From Tragulus kanchil (taxonomy: Eukaryota > Chordata > Mammalia > Artiodactyla > Tragulidae): DNA of 64,000 nt. The stretch covers positions 93,345,001 through 93,409,000 of the forward strand of contig JAIOJX010000005.1 in assembly GCA_022376925.1 (NCBI GenBank), read 5' to 3'. A model generated the notes under the pieces. That model ran no database searches. It was not told where the DNA came from and saw nothing but the letters and a program-made list of their open reading frames with translations. Shown piece after piece: positions 11,850 to 24,119 of the stretch. Position numbers and translations under genes: made by a program. Every line of letters begins with the position of its first letter. Position 1 is the stretch's first letter.

Positions 11850-12117
11850 GCTCTTCGAATTCCTTAGATCTTTGCTCAAATGTCCCATCATCAGAGAGAG
11901 CCCTCACACTACATGTGAAGTAGCCCTGACTTCCCTTCTCTTCAGTCTCCATCCTCCCGCCCAGCATTGTCTTCCTCAGTACCACCAGACGTGTCTGAGT
12001 GTTTCCTACTAGAATGGAAGCTCCATGAGAGTAGGGATTTTCTTCTGTTCATTACTATGGACACAGTGCTTCTCATAGTGTGTAAGCGCAGTAAACACTT
12101 TGATTGAATGAATGAAA
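11850..12117 (+). mobile_element. L2 LINE 3' end
   Basis: Old L2 pattern: tagaatggaagctccatgag, agggattttcttctgttcat, then cacagtgcttctcatagtg and a (GAAT)n-type end at 12107-12117. Confidence 0.7.
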
Positions 12118-12297
12118 TGCAGTTCTGAGAAAAAAGATTGCTCTTGTCTGAAGTAGTTAGAGAAGATGTTAGAAGCAGAATTTAAGTTATGTCTTGGTTA
12201 AAATCCTGAATTCAGTAATGACTATAAAGGTCATTCCAATTAATCTCAAAAGCAAGAAGGCAATAAAGTAGAAAGCTTTTTAAAGAACAGGAATCAG

Positions 12298-12591
12298 GGC
12301 TTCCCTGGTGGTCCAGTGGGTAAGGACACCGCCTTGCAGTGCCAGGGGCGCTGGTTCGATCCCTGGCCTGGGAAGATCCCACGTGCCGCGGAGCGGCTGA
12401 ACTGATGTGTCCAATCACCGAGCCGGAGCTCTGGAGCGCATGCGCCCAGAGCCGGTGCTCTGCGACAACAGAGGCCACCGCAATAGGAGGCCCACAGGAG
12501 CCAAAGAACAAAGATGGATGAAAATAGACAAGTGAAAGACCAATAGAAGTGGCCTGCCTGCACCCCTCCCTCCCCACCATCCCCATTAAAA
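12298..12591 (+). mobile_element. CpG-rich tRNA SINE, copy 3, intact
   Basis: Full head-to-tail copy with A box tggtccagtgg and B box ggttcgatccc. Body includes gccgcggagcggctg and gcatgcgcccagagccgg, then a C-rich 3' segment (cacccctccctccccacc) and an A-rich tail. Exact 16-base target-site duplication aaagaacaggaatcag at 12282-12297 and 12592-12607. Confidence 0.92.
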
Positions 12592-12756
12592 AAAGAACAG
12601 GAATCAGACAAATCAGATTGGAACACAGGGATCCTAAAATGGCAACAATGTGGGAAGACTAGAAAAGGGTTAGGTTGAGGAGAACCTTCCACGAGAGGTT
12701 AAAGAACTTGGTCAGTGTTCTGAAATCAAGAAGGACTCAGGGTTTTTCCACCAGGG

Positions 12757-12948
12757 CAGTGGCTTTCACAACCAAGTCGCTGCACCCACAGCATCAGATC
12801 TGCCTGGAAATGTATTAGAAACACAAATTCTCAGGCCCCACCCCAAACCCCTGAATCAGCTATTAGGGGAGGAGCCAAGCATCTGTGTCTCTCTTGAGAT
12901 GAGTCACTCCTGGTGACTGATGCTAAAGTTGGAGAACTGCTGCACTGG
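12757..12948 (+). mobile_element. MER5A-type hAT DNA transposon (repeated at 13885-14076)
   Basis: Non-autonomous Charlie-group element, recognised from gcagtggctttcacaacc, acacaaattctcaggcccc, ctgaatcagc, ggaggagccaagcatctgtg and gctaaagttggagaactgc. No transposase. Confidence 0.8.
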
Positions 12949-13704
12949 GGGACAGCTGGCTGGAAAGATGGAAGCCAAGCTTCCAATAGTGCATGGAGTC
13001 GACTCTGAGTGCCCATGACCCCTGCCCCTTTTATAGGCTGTAAATCTCTTTCTTCTCCTGGAGAAACTGCCGATCACCACCTCACACTCCCAGCACCAAA
13101 TGGAGGACATAATCATAGAATATACCAACCACAGTGATTACCTAGGGGCAGGATCTAGACTCAAACTGGGCTAATCAAAACACTCCCACCCCAACTGGCC
13201 TCAGTGACTGACTCAAGAGGGGTCAAAAGTCCTTCCCTGGGATTTTCTCAACTGGACTAGGAGAAAGCTCTTTCCTTTCTGATGGCAAAGCTGAGAAGAT
13301 GAGAGCTCAGAGCCGCCAACAGCCATATATCTCACATGTGGAAGAAGCTAGTCTTCAACAGGAGAATGAAGTCAACATGCAGAGAAAAACAGACAAGAAA
13401 ACAAGAGAATTCTGATGGTATTCAAATCTCTGGTCCCAGTCACTGAGACTACCAAAGCTGTTTTGCTAGTCTTCATTAAATTTGGTTATAATAATCCCTT
13501 TAATCTGTGGAGATATCCAAGATTCTTCAAAATGCTCCTACTTTCGTCAAGCAAATGCAAAATAAGTTTAATAAGTTTCCATAATTTGCCACAGAAGAGT
13601 GTTGATTAATGAGCTATTGACACTTGGTAGGTGATGGGAAAATGGTAAGGAGGGAAAATAACCTGGGCTAGGGAGGTGGCAGCAAGGAAAGGACAGAGCA
13701 GAGG
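12949..13704. other. Intron 4 sequence, no gene recognised
   Basis: No exon or classifiable young repeat. The piece 13130-13400 (gtgattacctaggggcagg, gatggcaaagctgagaagatg, gaatgaagtcaacatgcag) has the look of an old repeat, but I cannot name it. The whole block recurs at 14077-14832. Confidence 0.4.
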
Positions 13705-15039
13705 CCATCCCCATTAAAAAAAGAACAGGAATCAGACAAATCAGATTGGAACACAGGGATCCTAAAATGGCAACAATGTGGGAAGACTAGAAAAGGGTTA
13801 GGTTGAGGAGAACCTTCCACGAGAGGTTAAAGAACTTGGTCAGTGTTCTGAAATCAAGAAGGACTCAGGGTTTTTCCACCAGGGCAGTGGCTTTCACAAC
13901 CAAGTCGCTGCACCCACAGCATCAGATCTGCCTGGAAATGTATTAGAAACACAAATTCTCAGGCCCCACCCCAAACCCCTGAATCAGCTATTAGGGGAGG
14001 AGCCAAGCATCTGTGTCTCTCTTGAGATGAGTCACTCCTGGTGACTGATGCTAAAGTTGGAGAACTGCTGCACTGGGGGACAGCTGGCTGGAAAGATGGA
14101 AGCCAAGCTTCCAATAGTGCATGGAGTCGACTCTGAGTGCCCATGACCCCTGCCCCTTTTATAGGCTGTAAATCTCTTTCTTCTCCTGGAGAAACTGCCG
14201 ATCACCACCTCACACTCCCAGCACCAAATGGAGGACATAATCATAGAATATACCAACCACAGTGATTACCTAGGGGCAGGATCTAGACTCAAACTGGGCT
14301 AATCAAAACACTCCCACCCCAACTGGCCTCAGTGACTGACTCAAGAGGGGTCAAAAGTCCTTCCCTGGGATTTTCTCAACTGGACTAGGAGAAAGCTCTT
14401 TCCTTTCTGATGGCAAAGCTGAGAAGATGAGAGCTCAGAGCCGCCAACAGCCATATATCTCACATGTGGAAGAAGCTAGTCTTCAACAGGAGAATGAAGT
14501 CAACATGCAGAGAAAAACAGACAAGAAAACAAGAGAATTCTGATGGTATTCAAATCTCTGGTCCCAGTCACTGAGACTACCAAAGCTGTTTTGCTAGTCT
14601 TCATTAAATTTGGTTATAATAATCCCTTTAATCTGTGGAGATATCCAAGATTCTTCAAAATGCTCCTACTTTCGTCAAGCAAATGCAAAATAAGTTTAAT
14701 AAGTTTCCATAATTTGCCACAGAAGAGTGTTGATTAATGAGCTATTGACACTTGGTAGGTGATGGGAAAATGGTAAGGAGGGAAAATAACCTGGGCTAGG
14801 GAGGTGGCAGCAAGGAAAGGACAGAGCAGAGGTCCTGTGCAGTGAGCAGAGGCTGACTCATCAGAGGGAAAGGAGGAATGAAAGACGCTGCTCTCAGACA
14901 TCAAGCCCAGGGATCGTGAGAACGATCATAATGTGAACTCAAAGAAGGCCATCAGAATGAGCAGCTGGCGAAGGGGAAGGAGAAGAGTCTTTTTTCCTCA
15001 TACCCCAACGCTGCCAGATCCTCTGGAGTAGGGACTGCA

Positions 15040-15150
15040 CTCTCTCCTCTGTGCCCAGTCCTTTATCAACCACCCCAGTCAGATTCCCAAGCAGTGTACC
15101 TGGAACATAGTCGGTGGGACTCAATGAATGTTAGTTGAACGACTCGAGAA
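15040..15150 (+). mobile_element. L2 LINE 3' fragment
   Basis: gtgtacctggaacatagtcgg then actcaatgaatgttagttgaa, which matches the L2 3' end pattern in diverged form. Confidence 0.6.
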
Positions 15151-16065
15151 GAAAGGCCGGCCAAAGCTGGACTCTTAGGGAGTGGCCACAACTAGCAGAA
15201 AGGTAAAGAAGCAAGTAAAGGATACAGAGTTGATGTGGTCAGAAAGACAATCAACCTAGTACCTTACATTCTAACATATCTACATTTACAAAATACATTT
15301 TACGAACATCAGAGGATCAGAAGAGAGTTTCAAGAAGGACATACTGGTTAGGTGTCAAGTGTAAGAAAGCAGTCAAAGAGGATGACAGAAAAAAGGCTGA
15401 ATCTGGGAAGTTAGGTCATGACTCTGGGCCCATAATTTAGAGATGAAAAGGCTGAGAAGCTACAGAATTAATAATGGAGTATTAAGGAATTACTAATTCA
15501 TTAATTCAAACCTCTATGTGACAGGTACTATATGAGTTGCTTGGTTAGAGGACTACTGTTGTGTGAGTTTTATTAGCTGTGAAAGGACAGAACCCTAATA
15601 GTAGTACTGGGTAATGCCGAGTAGGTGGGGCTCTCTGAAGGCTAGGGGAGACCTAAGCATCATTTGCAGGGAGAGAAAGAACTTAGAAAATGGAAGGAAA
15701 GAAACATGGCAAGTAAGAGACAAGCTCAGGAGATGATACCAAAGTGAAGGGGTTAGATTTAGAAAAAGGTAGAGTTCGAAAGAAGATAATGAAGAGTAAA
15801 TGGAGGCAAATACACAGAATCACGGTGAGTGGGCCGTAGAGCAAGAGCAGCCTAATCATGCTATGCTGAGGTTAAGGAACCGACGGTCATTAGAGTTGCA
15901 TGAATAAACTTAAGGGTGAAATAAGGAACTTACTACCCTCACCATTCACATGCTCAGCCAACTTTTAACAGAAGTTATTCAAATGATTAATTCATTATGT
16001 ATTTGAAATTCTCATTCTTCTGTTACTATACATAAAGAACTTCAATGTGAACATGGCTCACCAAC

Positions 16066-16167
16066 CTTGTGACAGATTCTAGGATAGACTTGACTTTAGA
16101 TAGTCCTTCTTTACCAAAATACACCACTGTGAGATGAATTCTCTTGTCCTGATGAATACACACATCC
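16066..16167 (-). CDS. CSGALNACT2: CSGALNACT2 exon 4 (copy nearest exon 5)
   Basis: 102 nt. The first base completes R293, then come 33 codons (residues 294-326, starting DVCIHQDKRIHLTVVYFG and ending SILESVT), then two bases of S327. The acceptor is TGTCAG and the donor GTTGGT; this donor is weaker than the consensus GTRAGT. HLTVVYFG looks like a core beta-strand of the GT-A fold. Three complete copies of the exon exist in the window (here, 17232-17333 and 18340-18441). Because 102 is a multiple of three, splicing in all three would keep the frame. The copies belong to two overlapping duplications and are probably one exon in the real genome. Confidence 0.92.
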
Positions 16168-17231
16168 CTGACAGGATTGAAAAATAAAGTTTATTCAGGA
16201 AAATATGAGAGGTACTACCCATTCAGAGAAGGCAATCATACGAAGCTTTAACAAGAAAACAAATGAAGCATTACTCATTTGGAATGGAATCACACAAAGC
16301 TAAGTAAATATAAAACTAGTAATATTGCTGTTTTATTAAAGGGATCACAGCTAACAACTAGCAGAAAGGTAAAGAAGCAAGTAAAGGATACAGAGTTGAT
16401 GTGGTCAGAAAGACAATCAACCTAGTACCTTACATTCTAACATATCTACATTTACAAAATACATTTTACGAACATCAGAGGATCAGAAGAGAGTTTCAAG
16501 AAGGACATACTGGTTAGGTGTCAAGTGTAAGAAAGCAGTCAAAGAGGATGACAGAAAAAAGGCTGAATCTGGGAAGTTAGGTCATGACTCTGGGCCCATA
16601 ATTTAGAGATGAAAAGGCTGAGAAGCTACAGAATTAATAATGGAGTATTAAGGAATTACTAATTCATTAATTCAAACCTCTATGTGACAGGTACTATATG
16701 AGTTGCTTGGTTAGAGGACTACTGTTGTGTGAGTTTTATTAGCTGTGAAAGGACAGAACCCTAATAGTAGTACTGGGTAATGCCGAGTAGGTGGGGCTCT
16801 CTGAAGGCTGGGGGAGACCTAAGCATCATTTGCAGGGAGAGAAAGAACTTAGAAAATGGAAGGAAAGAAACATGGCAAGTAAGAGACAAGCTCAGGAGAT
16901 GATACCAAAGTGAAGGGGTTAGATTTAGAAAAAGGTAGAGTTCGAAAGAAGATAATGAAGAGTAAATGGAGGCAAATACACAGAATCACGGTGAGTGGGC
17001 CGTAGAGCAAGAGCAGCCTAATCATGCTATGCTGAGGTTAAGGAACCGACGGTCATTAGAGTTGCATGAATAAACTTAAGGGTGAAATAAGGAACTTACT
17101 ACCCTCACCATTCACATGCTCAGCCAACTTTTAACAGAAGTTATTCAAATGATTAATTCATTATGTATTTGAAATTCTCATTCTTCTGTTACTATACATA
17201 AAGAACTTCAATGTGAACATGGCTCACCAAC

Positions 17232-17333
17232 CTTGTGACAGATTCTAGGATAGACTTGACTTTAGATAGTCCTTCTTTACCAAAATACACCACTGTGAGA
17301 TGAATTCTCTTGTCCTGATGAATACACACATCC
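17232..17333 (-). CDS. CSGALNACT2: CSGALNACT2 exon 4, second copy
   Basis: Identical to the 16066-16167 exon, 1166 bases away, with the same acceptor and donor. It lies in the zone shared by the 15191-17524 and 17133-19290 duplications, so it counts as copy two of one pair and copy one of the next. Probably the same genomic exon represented again. Confidence 0.85.
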
Positions 17334-18339
17334 CTGACAGGATTGAAAAATAAAGTTTATTCAGGAAAATATGAGAGGTACTACCCATTCAGAGAAGGCA
17401 ATCATACGAAGCTTTAACAAGAAAACAAATGAAGCATTACTCATTTGGAATGGAATCACACAAAGCTAAGTAAATATAAAACTAGTAATATTGCTGTTTT
17501 TATTAAAGGGATCACAGCTAACAACATAGATTTCTCAACACTTGGAGAGCCACTGTAAGCAGCCCAAGGAGCTGCCACATTTCAAAACATTTTCAGAACT
17601 TTTGCTTTGCTACTTCCTTCAGAAGCAAACTAAGCTACTCAAAGAAATAAGTTCAATCAGTTCAAAACCAAATAAATAAATAATCCAAGTTTTGGGTCAA
17701 AAGTTATTTTGTCCTCAGATTGGTTAATCAGATAAATTATACCTATCATCAAAAAATAAATATTTGTCATGATTGAGATCATTAACTTTATAAAGAATAA
17801 TGTAGCATCTAAAGTAATTCCAAAAAGGCAATTAAAAATGTTTTAGGAAATCTAATCTCAAGCAAGCAATTCAAAAAGATAAAAGTTATTTGGAAGCACA
17901 ATTTCTAGATATTCAGCAACAGAATTACGCTAACTAGCTTCTATATCCAACAACTTCAATGAGAACAATGACTGGGATTACCAAGAATTAAGATTATCAT
18001 ATTAAAGTATTAGAAACATGACAACTGTTACATTAAAACAAAAAAGCAAAACCCTTTTTCAAGTCATTACCCTAATATGTAGTTGTTAATTTTTTAATAC
18101 TTCAGCATATAAAATACCCAAATTTAATGATTAAAAAGTTTCTTTTAAAACTGTTAGTTTCTGTTTCCCAAGGTAGACAATTTTTTTTTTTTTCTAATTT
18201 TTTAATTTAACTTTTTAGGGCATATAAAATATACCTTAATGTATAATTTAACAGAAGTTATTCAAATGATTAATTCATTATGTATTTGAAATTCTCATTC
18301 TTCTGTTACTATACATAAAGTTGAACATGGCTCACCAAC

Positions 18340-18441
18340 CTTGTGACAGATTCTAGGATAGACTTGACTTTAGATAGTCCTTCTTTACCAAAATACACCA
18401 CTGTGAGATGAATTCTCTTGTCCTGATGAATACACACATCC
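18340..18441 (-). CDS. CSGALNACT2: CSGALNACT2 exon 4, third copy
   Basis: Same 102 nt and splice sites as the other two copies. The intron just past its donor lacks nine bases (cataaag runs straight into ttgaacatgg, where the other copies have aacttcaatg between), so this copy is not a perfect duplicate. It is the copy nearest exon 3. Confidence 0.85.
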
Positions 18442-19394
18442 CTGACAGGATTGAAAAATAAAGTTTATTCAGGAAAATATGAGAGGTACTACCCATTCAG
18501 AGAAGGCAATCATACGAAGCTTTAACAAGAAAACAAATGAAGCATTACTCATTTGGAATGGAATCACACAAAGCTAAGTAAATATAAAACTAGTAATATT
18601 GCTGTTTTTATTAAAGGGATCACAGCTAACAACATAGATGTCTCAACACTTGAGGGGCCACTGTAAGCAGCCCAAGGAGCTGCCACATTTCAAAACATTT
18701 TCAGAACTTTTGCTTTGCTACTTCCTTCAGAAGCAAACTAAGCTACTCAAAGAAATAAGTTCAATCAGTTCAAAACCAAATAAATAAATAATCCAAGTTT
18801 TGGGTCAAAAGTTATTTTGTCCTCAGATTGGTTAATCAGATAAATTATACCTATCATCAAAAAATAAATATTTGTCATGATTGAGATCATTAACTTTATA
18901 AAGAATAATGTAGCATCTAAAGTAATTCCAAAAAGGCAATTAAAAATGTTTTAGGAAATCTAATCTCAAGCAAGCAATTCAAAAAGATAAAAGTTATTTG
19001 GAAGCACAATTTCTAGATATTCAGCAACAGAATTACGCTAACTAGCTTCTATATCCAACAACTTCAATGAGAACAATGACTGGGATTACCAAGAATTAAG
19101 ATTATCATATTAAAGTATTAGAAACATGACAACTGTTACATTAAAACAAAAAAGCAAAACCCTTTTTCAAGTCATTACCCTAATATGTAGTTGTTAATTT
19201 TTTAATACTTCAGCATATAAAAATACCCAAATTTAATGATTAAAAAAGTTTCTTTTAAAAACTGTTAGTTTCTGTTTCCCAAGGTAGACATTCTCCTATT
19301 TTTACTTGAATATTTATATTTCTAAATTTTCTTTCAATTTTGAAATTCAAATTGTTCTCAGGGGTATTTTCTGGGGAGATAGTAAAGTTCCATA

Positions 19395-19515
19395 TCTTAA
19401 TTGGAAAGGCCATTACATGAATGTATACATTTGTCAAAAGTCATGAAACCTCTATGCTTGGAATAGGTCGGTTTTATTGTATGTAAGTCATGCCTCCATA
19501 AAGTTATTTTTAAAA
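19395..19515 (+). mobile_element. Old L1 3' end fragment
   Basis: gtatacatttgtcaaaagtca, ttttattgtatgtaagtcatg and ctccataaagtt are the usual 3' terminus of ancient mammalian L1, badly eroded. Confidence 0.6.
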
Positions 19516-19801
19516 ATTCAGCTTGTCCTAAAATGAATTCAAACACAATTATGAAGGTAATCAAATTTAGTTCCCAATAGTTGTTATGCTCAACTTACTG
19601 CACAGTTCAAATTGTCAATAACACAATACGATACATGCCTTAAGAATAAAGGGAATATTAAAAGCATAGAGCTCCTCAAAACCTCAAAAATTATTCTATA
19701 ATTCTAAGTAATCATACTCAGTGAAGGTAAATTAAATAAAATGGCATGGAATGTCCTTTTTGTAAGAACACTCAGCCAGATCACTAAGCTCAGGGAGTTA
19801 C

Positions 19802-20018
19802 CTGAAGTTCTGCATAAACTGTGCAAATGCTTCAGTTCTCTCAGCAAGCGGCACGATGATATTGATAACTGATCTAGTGATGTCGATCATCTCACTCTTC
19901 ACCTTCATGAGAGGTCCAAATGGGCGGAAGAGAGTCACGTGTCTATATTCCATAAGGTCTGCTTTCTTAAAGAAGAGTTCATACTGTGTGCCCTTATCTC
20001 TCTCAGTGCGATAATAAC
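19802..20018 (-). CDS. CSGALNACT2: CSGALNACT2 exon 3: start of the lumenal catalytic region
   Basis: 217 nt: two bases completing G221, 71 codons (residues 222-292, YYRTERDKG to FMQNF) and two bases of R293. The acceptor is CCTTTAG at 20019-20020 and the donor GTAACT starts at 19801. The residues include [10 protein letters not shown] and the hydrophobic [10 protein letters not shown]. The latter is the first beta-strand of the GT-A fold in the chondroitin GalNAc-transferase domain (family knowledge), which begins here after the stem of exon 2. A truncated second copy lies at 20981-21104. Confidence 0.94.
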
Positions 20019-20379
20019 CTAAAGGAAAGAGTGGGGAACAAAGATGCCTCCATGTCAAAATTCACCAATTCAGGATGACTACGGATTTTACTCAACAGTC
20101 AAGTGTGAAACCAGACTTACAGACTTTTTATATATTTGGGAAGTTTTATCCCCATTATACAGTCAGTAACAACTATTTTTTTAAAAGAAGAGGTTAAAAC
20201 AATGTTTTGCTATATTATTCAATCCATAGGATATACTCCAAATGATAATGATTCCTTTTTACATATGACTTTTAAATAGCAGAATCCATCACTGCAGAAA
20301 CCAAATGATGAAAATGAAGAAATAACTTCTAGCAATATTAAATTCTAGACCTGAGAGTCAAAACTTCTGTTGCTTGGTT

Positions 20380-20980
20380 CAGTTTAACAAACACGAACTG
20401 AGTGCATTTGTGCCAGATACTGATGACATAAAGAGGGCCACACGGTCCCAGTTCTGAGGAAGGGTCAGTCTAGCGAGGGAGACAGAAAAATAAAGAAATA
20501 ATAATAGATATATATATATCCAAGCACACAGACTCTAGAGAGAATGAAGTCAGACAAAGAGAGGCGGCACATAGCAGAGACCACAAGAACACACAGGAAT
20601 ACTGCTATCTTATTAAACTTGCAGGTTGGTGATGACCTCCCAGAAGAAAGGACATCTAAGCTGAAGTCTGAAAGAGGAACAGGAGTTACTAAATCATTCT
20701 CAGTAACTATCTGTCTGATGAGGGAACAGGCACAATGGGGGAAAAGCAAGGAACAAAGTATGTTCCATACAGAAAAAAACCTGTACATGACAGAATCTTA
20801 GGAGAGATATTAAAAAACAAAAAAGGCAGAAGCTACAGAGTACAAAATGGGCATAGGTCCCTTTATTCTTAGGCAGACATGAAGACATTTCACATATCTT
20901 AGTTATTTCCTCTGCAGCTTTCAATTCTGCCATAAGCTATAACACACACAGTGAAAAGACAAAAAGCTGAGCTTTCAGAA
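20380..20980. other. Intron 2 sequence with possible old repeat
   Basis: 20400-20790 resembles decayed mammalian interspersed repeats (agggccacacggtcccag, tgatgacctcccagaag, ctaagctgaagtctgaaag), but I cannot assign a family. No exon. The same block recurs at 21467-22067. Confidence 0.35.
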
Positions 20981-21104
20981 CTCTTCACCTTCATGAGAGG
21001 TCCAAATGGGCGGAAGAGAGTCACGTGTCTATATTCCATAAGGTCTGCTTTCTTAAAGAAGAGTTCATACTGTGTGCCCTTATCTCTCTCAGTGCGATAA
21101 TAAC
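20981..21104 (-). pseudogene. CSGALNACT2: Partial copy of CSGALNACT2 exon 3 (5' part)
   Basis: The acceptor and first 124 bases of exon 3 (through ...GPLMKVK) are repeated without a base change, then break into intron sequence at 20981. No splice donor sits at the break. It belongs to the second copy of the 19895-22067 duplication. It is not a functional exon and is probably an assembly overlap. Confidence 0.9.
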
Positions 21105-21982
21105 CTAAAGGAAAGAGTGGGGAACAAAGATGCCTCCATGTCAAAATTCACCAATTCAGGATGACTACGGATTTTACTCAACAGTCAAGTGTGAAACCAG
21201 ACTTACAGACTTTTTATATATTTGGGAAGTTTTATCCCCATTATACAGTCAGTAACAACTATTTTTTTAAAAGAAGAGGTTAAAACAATGTTTTGCTATA
21301 TTATTCAATCCATAGGATATACTCCAAATGATAATGATTCCTTTTTACATATGACTTTTTAAATAGCAGAATCCATCACTGCAGAAACCAAATGATGAAA
21401 ATGAAGAAATAACTTCTAGCAATATTAAATTCTAGACCTGAGAGTCAAAACTTCTGTTGCTTGGTTCAGTTTAACAAACACGAACTGAGTGCATTTGTGC
21501 CAGATACTGATGACATAAAGAGGGCCACACGGTCCCAGTTCTGAGGAAGGGTCAGTCTAGCGAGGGAGACAGAAAAATAAAGAAATAATAATAGATATAT
21601 ATATATCCAAGCACACAGACTCTAGAGAGAATGAAGTCAGACAAAGAGAGGCGGCACATAGCAGAGACCACAAGAACACACAGGAATACTGCTATCTTAT
21701 TAAACTTGCAGGTTGGTGATGACCTCCCAGAAGAAAGGACATCTAAGCTGAAGTCTGAAAGAGGAACAGGAGTTACTAAATCATTCTCAGTAACTATCTG
21801 TCTGATGAGGGAACAGGCACAATGGGGGAAAAGCAAGGAACAAAGTATGTTCCATACAGAAAAAAACCTGTACATGACAGAATCTTAGGAGAGATATTAA
21901 AAAACAAAAAAGGCAGAAGCTACAGAGTACAAAATGGGCATAGGTCCCTTTATTCTTAGGCAGACATGAAGACATTTCACAT

Positions 21983-24119
21983 ATCTTAGTTATTTCCTCT
22001 GCAGCTTTCAATTCTGCCATAAGCTATAACACACACAGTGAAAAGACAAAAAGCTGAGCTTTCAGAAAACTACAGGAGGTTTGAAAGAAACAACCCATCA
22101 AAAACTGCAGGAAGTGACAGGGATAATAAGAGATGGCTACAGGGAGAAGACAGCTGAAATGCCACAGAAAAGCACAAGGCCCTCCCTAACAACCTCCAAA
22201 GGCTCAAGATACTACATTACAGGAAGTGATACCCATGACTGCTTCGGAGTCAAAACAAAACAAAACAAACTACATGTGGCATACTGTTTACAGAATCAAC
22301 CAGAGAGAACTTTTAAGAAATAGTTATATTCAAAATGGTTTTAAGTCTACAATTAAATATCTAGCATGGGGTATTAAGATGGAGATGGGTTGAATCTATA
22401 ATTATTCCTGATATAATCTGTAATTATACCAATCAACAAATTTCTTAAATTTATACAAGTGCTCCTCAACTTTTGAGCCGTGTCCCATCTTAACATATAA
22501 AAATTATATGTGCTTTCTGAAGTTTGTATTAAGAAAACAGGTTTCTTTATTTTCCTAGTGTCAAATCTGTTTTTCAAAATTATGTATGCCTCCTTGATGG
22601 TCTGACATGTGTTTCTCCTCCACACAGAATACAGAATAACCACTAATCTAAATTAGGTGGTTCTTCTTTCCTTTAGCAAATGATTTTCAAATCTTGAGCC
22701 TTAGTTCATACATCTTAAAAAATATAAAAGAGGAACACCAAGACCAATTTAGAGATGAGTGCAAATAAACACATATACATGCAAATACACACACAATCCT
22801 AACATCCCTTCAACTTGGGGAGTATGCTGCTATATAAGTTTAGATACATTCTATCACCCTGGTCCTTATTTTCTATTCCATTTTGATCACCTTATAACTT
22901 TTTCTGACCTATTACCAGCATACAATAATAGAATTTTGTCATACTAACATAACTATGGACTAACACATTTTTCACATTACCTTCTATGAAGTCATTTTCA
23001 TTAAACACCAGTTTCTCTCAAGGGGACCATCCTCATCTTCCTGTTCATCATCTTAGTTATTTCCTCTGCAGCTTTCAATTCTGCCATAAGCTATAACACA
23101 CACAGTGAAAAGACAAAAAGCTGAGCTTTCAGAAAACTACAGGAGGTTTGAAAGAAACAACCCATCAAAAACTGCAGGAAGTGACAGGGATAATAAGAGA
23201 TGGCTACAGGGAGAAGACAGCTGAAATGCCACAGAAAAGCACAAGGCCCTCCCTAACAACCTCCAAAGGCTCAAGATACTACATTACAGGAAGTGATACC
23301 CATGACTGCTTCGGAGTCAAAACAAAACAAAACAAACTACATGTGGCATACTGTTTACAGAATCAACCAGAGAGAACTTTTAAGAAATAGTTATATTCAA
23401 AATGGTTTTAAGTCTACAATTAAATATCTAGCATGGGGTATTAAGATGGAGATGGGTTGGAATCTATAATTATTCCTGATATAATCTGTAATTATACCAA
23501 TCAACAAATTTCTTAAATTTATACAAGTGCTCCTCAACTTTTGAGCCGTGTCCCATCTTAACATATAAAAATTATATGTGCTTTCTGAAGTTTGTATTAA
23601 GAAAACAGGTTTCTTTATTTTCCTAGTGTCAAATCTGTTTTTCAAAATTATGTATGCCTCCTTGATGGTCTGACATGTGTTTCTCCTCCACACAGAATAC
23701 AGAATAACCACTAATCTAAATTAGGTGGTTCTTCTTTCCTTTAGCAAATGATTTTCAAATCTTGAGCCTTAGTTCATACATCTTAAAAAATATAAAAGAG
23801 GAACACCAAGACCAATTTAGAGATGAGTGCAAATAAACACATATACATGCAAATACACACACAATCCTAACATCCCTTCAACTTGGGGAGTATGCTGCTA
23901 TATAAGTTTAGATACATTCTATCACCCTGGTCCTTATTTTCTATTCCATTTTGATCACCTTATAACTTTTTCTGACCTATTACCAGCATACAATAATAGA
24001 ATTTTGTCATACTAACATAACTATGGACTAACACATTTTTCACATTACCTTCTATGAAGTCATTTTCATTAAACACCAGTTTCTCTCCAAGGGGACCATC
24101 CTCATCTTCCTGTTCATCA
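21983..24119. repeat. Direct duplication D9 (21983-23049 / 23050-24119)
   Basis: Offset 1067. The first copy ends inside exon 2 and creates the exon 2 tail fragment at 22981. Differences: one G (gggttgaatc against gggttggaatc) and one C inside the exon. Confidence 0.95.
22981..23050 (-). pseudogene. CSGALNACT2: Partial copy of CSGALNACT2 exon 2 (3' end)
   Basis: The last ~70 bases of exon 2, including the GTAA donor, are repeated here 1067 bases from the true exon end. One base is missing relative to the full exon (tctctcaagg against tctctccaagg), which would shift the frame. There is no acceptor next to it: the sequence jumps to intron 2 DNA at 23050. It falls at the end of the first copy of the 21983-24119 duplication. 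Confidence 0.88.

Larger units (their letters stand above)
12577..14832. repeat. Direct duplication D5 (12577-13704 / 13705-14832)
   Basis: Offset 1128, with no differences that I could find. The first copy begins inside the 3' end of the SINE ending at 12591, so the second copy carries only a SINE stub. Contains MER5A. Confidence 0.95.
15191..17524. repeat. Direct duplication D6 (15191-16356 / 16357-17524)
   Basis: Offset 1166. Contains CSGALNACT2 exon 4. One clear substitution (gaaggctagggg at 15637 against gaaggctggggg at 16803) and a T-run length difference near 16331/17497. Confidence 0.95.
17133..19290. repeat. Direct duplication D7 (17133-18179 / 18250-19290)
   Basis: Offset 1117, overlapping D6, so exon 4 is present three times. 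A 70-base AT-rich piece (18180-18249) at the end of the first copy has no partner in the second. The second copy lacks 9 bases near 18320, and atagatgtctcaac/gaggggc differs from atagatttctcaac/ggagagc. Confidence 0.93.
19895..22067. repeat. Direct duplication D8 (19895-20980 / 20981-22067)
   Basis: Offset 1086-1087. The first copy starts inside exon 3 and the second carries the truncated exon 3. The one visible difference is a T-run (tgacttttaaat against tgactttttaaat). Confidence 0.95.

Noticed and set aside
23960..24048. Reading frame continuing past exon 2 (about 29 more residues)
   Set aside because: It runs over a good GTAATG donor into intron; exon 3 joins in phase and restores the known protein.
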